Below, in pieces: positions 62,609 to 64,000 of a stretch of DNA of 64,000 bases. Every line of letters starts with the position of its first letter. The stretch's first letter is position 1. A program made the position numbers and the translations under genes. The notes under the pieces were generated by a model. That model searched no databases. It was not told the origin of the DNA and saw nothing but the letters and a program-made list of their open reading frames with translations. This stretch comes from Streptomyces mangrovi (GTDB lineage Bacteria > Actinomycetota > Actinomycetes > Streptomycetales > Streptomycetaceae): positions 124,001-188,000 of the forward strand of contig NZ_FOSG01000010.1 of NCBI RefSeq assembly GCF_900114215.1, in the 5' to 3' direction.

Positions 62609-63193
62609 GTGCCCACCCGCAGCGACGCCCCCGCCCAGCCGTTCGGCCCCCGGCAGTTCCAGCTCGTCCTGCTGCGCCGGATGGCCGACTTCCAGCCGGA
62701 CCTGGTGCTCGACGCGCTGCGCGAACTGGGAGCCGACCGGGCCGAGATGCGCGAGGCCAACCGCCGCTGGCAGGCCGCCGGCCGCTCGCCGCGCCCGCGG
62801 GGCGCGGCGGCCCGGTACCGCTCGGTGCTCGGCGAACCGGAGACGGACGAGCCGCGCCGGGTGGGCGACCTGGACTGCCGGGCCCTGCGCTGGCCGCTGC
62901 CGCTCTGGCCGGACCTGCGTCTGGAGGTGCTGACCGCGCCGGGCGGAGCGGTGTGGAACGAATGGCTGGTGCGCGCTCCGGGAGCACCCGGCCCCGAGCC
63001 GCGCACGGTGGAGGACCTGCTGCCGTGGACGTGCACGGTGGACGAGGTCGCCCGCGCCTTCGCGCCCGCCCGCCCGATGGAGGGCTCGGCGCCCACCCGG
63101 TGGCGGCTGGCCTTCACCGCCCCGGACCGGGCGGGAAGGCGGCACGAGGTGATCGCGGAGTTCACCTGGGGCCTGCTCCAGCGACTCCCGTGA
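62609..63193 (+). CDS. Conserved hypothetical protein
   Basis: 194 residues, no signal or membrane segment. It begins PTRSDAPAQPFGPRQFQLVL and contains LVLDALRELGADRAEMREAN and a Trp-rich middle (WPLPLWPDLRLEVLTAPGGA, WNEWLVRAPG). The family is not recognised. The GTG start follows a -10 hexamer by six bases with no Shine-Dalgarno, consistent with a leaderless message. It lies between rsgA and the DNA-repair gene; no functional link is visible. Confidence 0.75.
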   Translation: MPTRSDAPAQPFGPRQFQLVLLRRMADFQPDLVLDALRELGADRAEMREANRRWQAAGRSPRPRGAAARYRSVLGEPETDEPRRVGDLDCRALRWPLPLWPDLRLEVLTAPGGAVWNEWLVRAPGAPGPEPRTVEDLLPWTCTVDEVARAFAPARPMEGSAPTRWRLAFTAPDRAGRRHEVIAEFTWGLLQRLP

Positions 63194-63304
63194 CACCGGC
63201 GGCCTTCCTTTCGCCGACCCGTCTCCGGCCCGGGCGGGCCGATGCCTGCCGGAAGCCGCCACCGTCGCGTCCGATTTCCGCCAGTGGTGGCCCGCCGCGC
63301 GGCG

Positions 63305-63310
63305 CACACT
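63305..63310 (+). promoter_or_regulatory. Leaderless-type -10 (CACACT) for the ada-alkA gene
   Basis: CACACT lies seven bases before GTG 63318 (ten before ATG 63321). Confidence 0.45.
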
Positions 63311-63317
63311 GGATCGC

Positions 63318-64000
63318 GTGATGGACGACGAGGCCAGGTACGAGGCGGTCCGCAGCCGTGACGAGCGGTTCGACGGAGTCTTCTTCACCGGTGTGCTCAC
63401 CACCGGCATCTACTGCCGCCCGAGCTGCCCGGCGGTCACCCCCAAGCGGGGCAACGTGCGGTTCTTCCCCTCGGCCGCCGCCGCCCAGCGGGCCGGCCTG
63501 CGGGCGTGCCGCCGCTGCCGGCCCGACGCCGTGCCGGGATCGGCCGAGTGGAACGCGCGGGCCGACCTCACCGGCCGCGCGATGCGGATGATCGCCGACG
63601 GTGTCGTGGACCGCGAGGGCGTCGAGGGGCTCGCCCGCCGGCTGGGCTACAGCGCCCGCCAGATACACCGCCGGCTCACCGCCGACCTCGGCGCCGGGCC
63701 CGTCGCCCTGGCCCGCGCCCAGCGGACGCACACCGCCAGGGTGCTGCTCCAGACGACCGCGCTGCCGGTCACCGAGATCGCCTTCGCCTCCGGCTTCGCC
63801 AGTGTGCGGCAGTTCAACGACACCATCCGCGAGGCCCACGCCTGCACCCCGCGCGAACTGCGCGCCCGCGGCCGTGCCAGGGCGGCGACCCGTCCCCGGG
63901 GGGCGGCCGAGGAGGCGGCCGGGGGCGGGGGAGTGGAGCTGCGGCTGGCCCACCGGGGCCCGTACGCCGCCGCGGAGGTCTTCGGCTTCCTCCAGCGGCG
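63318..64000 (+). CDS. Ada-AlkA type DNA methylation-damage repair regulator (partial, runs off the window)
   Basis: The first 227 codons are visible. The N-terminal Ada zinc domain has C33, C37, C64 and C67 (GIYCRPSCPAVTPK and ACRRC); C33 corresponds to the methyl-accepting cysteine of E. coli Ada (Cys38). An AraC-type helix-turn-helix follows (EGLARRLGYSARQIHRRLTA, VTEIAFASGFASVRQFNDTI). The sequence then enters what is probably an AlkA-like glycosylase N-domain (GVELRLAHRGPYAAAEVFGF), common for actinobacterial fusions. It would sense methylphosphotriesters and activate repair. GTG 63318 and ATG 63321 are alternative starts. Confidence 0.9.
   Translation, partial: MMDDEARYEAVRSRDERFDGVFFTGVLTTGIYCRPSCPAVTPKRGNVRFFPSAAAAQRAGLRACRRCRPDAVPGSAEWNARADLTGRAMRMIADGVVDREGVEGLARRLGYSARQIHRRLTADLGAGPVALARAQRTHTARVLLQTTALPVTEIAFASGFASVRQFNDTIREAHACTPRELRARGRARAATRPRGAAEEAAGGGGVELRLAHRGPYAAAEVFGFLQR

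Overview
The window is a very GC-rich, gene-dense actinobacterial chromosome segment, almost certainly from a Streptomyces. The reasons are extreme third-position GC, many GTG starts, four-base GTGA/ATGA overlaps, Tat and lipobox export signals, DUF397 and DUF5753 remnants, a DmdR-type iron box, a CebR-type cellulose box, and a gene order (zapE, RibD-like reductase, murC, msrB; then sulfite reductase, cysH, cysC, cysD, cysN, ABC, chelatase) that I remember from Streptomyces chromosomes. No rRNA, tRNA, CRISPR array, IS element or phage was seen.

Layout. 1-9 kb: a secreted GH11 xylanase with an inverted-repeat upstream region, then a polymorphic-toxin locus on the minus strand (SseB-like protein, WXG/ESX-like partner, 1572-residue RHS protein with a nuclease-like tip, two paralogous immunity genes, one decayed gene). 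9-13 kb: a lipoprotein and an ABC exporter operon headed by a small secreted protein. 13-16 kb: remnants of Streptomyces regulatory gene sets (two DUF397 copies, a truncated DUF5753 regulator, an ATP-binding remnant). 16-24.5 kb: DUF692/MNIO pair, betaine transporter, PTH2-like protein, deacetylase-like lipoprotein, iron-box-controlled siderophore pair, PhoX-like protein. 24.7-29.5 kb: zapE, reductase, murC and msrB. 29.5-38 kb: the trehalose-from-glycogen genes treZ, treY and glgX/treX, with a cellulose-active LPMO behind a CebR palindrome between treY and treZ. 38-42.5 kb: HEPN protein, STAND-GNAT-HTH regulator and a secreted ricin-domain protein. 42.5-51.3 kb: assimilatory sulfate reduction (leader peptide, sulfite reductase, zinc ribbon, cysH, cysC, cysD, cysN) with a sulfonate-type ABC transporter lacking its binding protein and a sirohydrochlorin chelatase. 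51.5-64 kb: GNAT, sugar kinase, an AdhE-PflB-PflA fermentation module, YihY and SPW membrane proteins, rsgA, and the start of ada-alkA.

The most striking feature is the oxygen-sensitive glycyl-radical fermentation operon adhE-pflB-pflA. It is preceded by three copies of a GGGACCTTCGGCC-like element resembling DosR/DevR/OsdR dormancy boxes, which suggests a hypoxia-induced fermentation programme in an aerobic mycelial bacterium. Other notable points are the decaying toxin-immunity locus, the sulfur leader peptide, the missing substrate-binding protein, and about eight genes whose -10 hexamer lies 6-7 nt from the start codon, as in leaderless transcripts.
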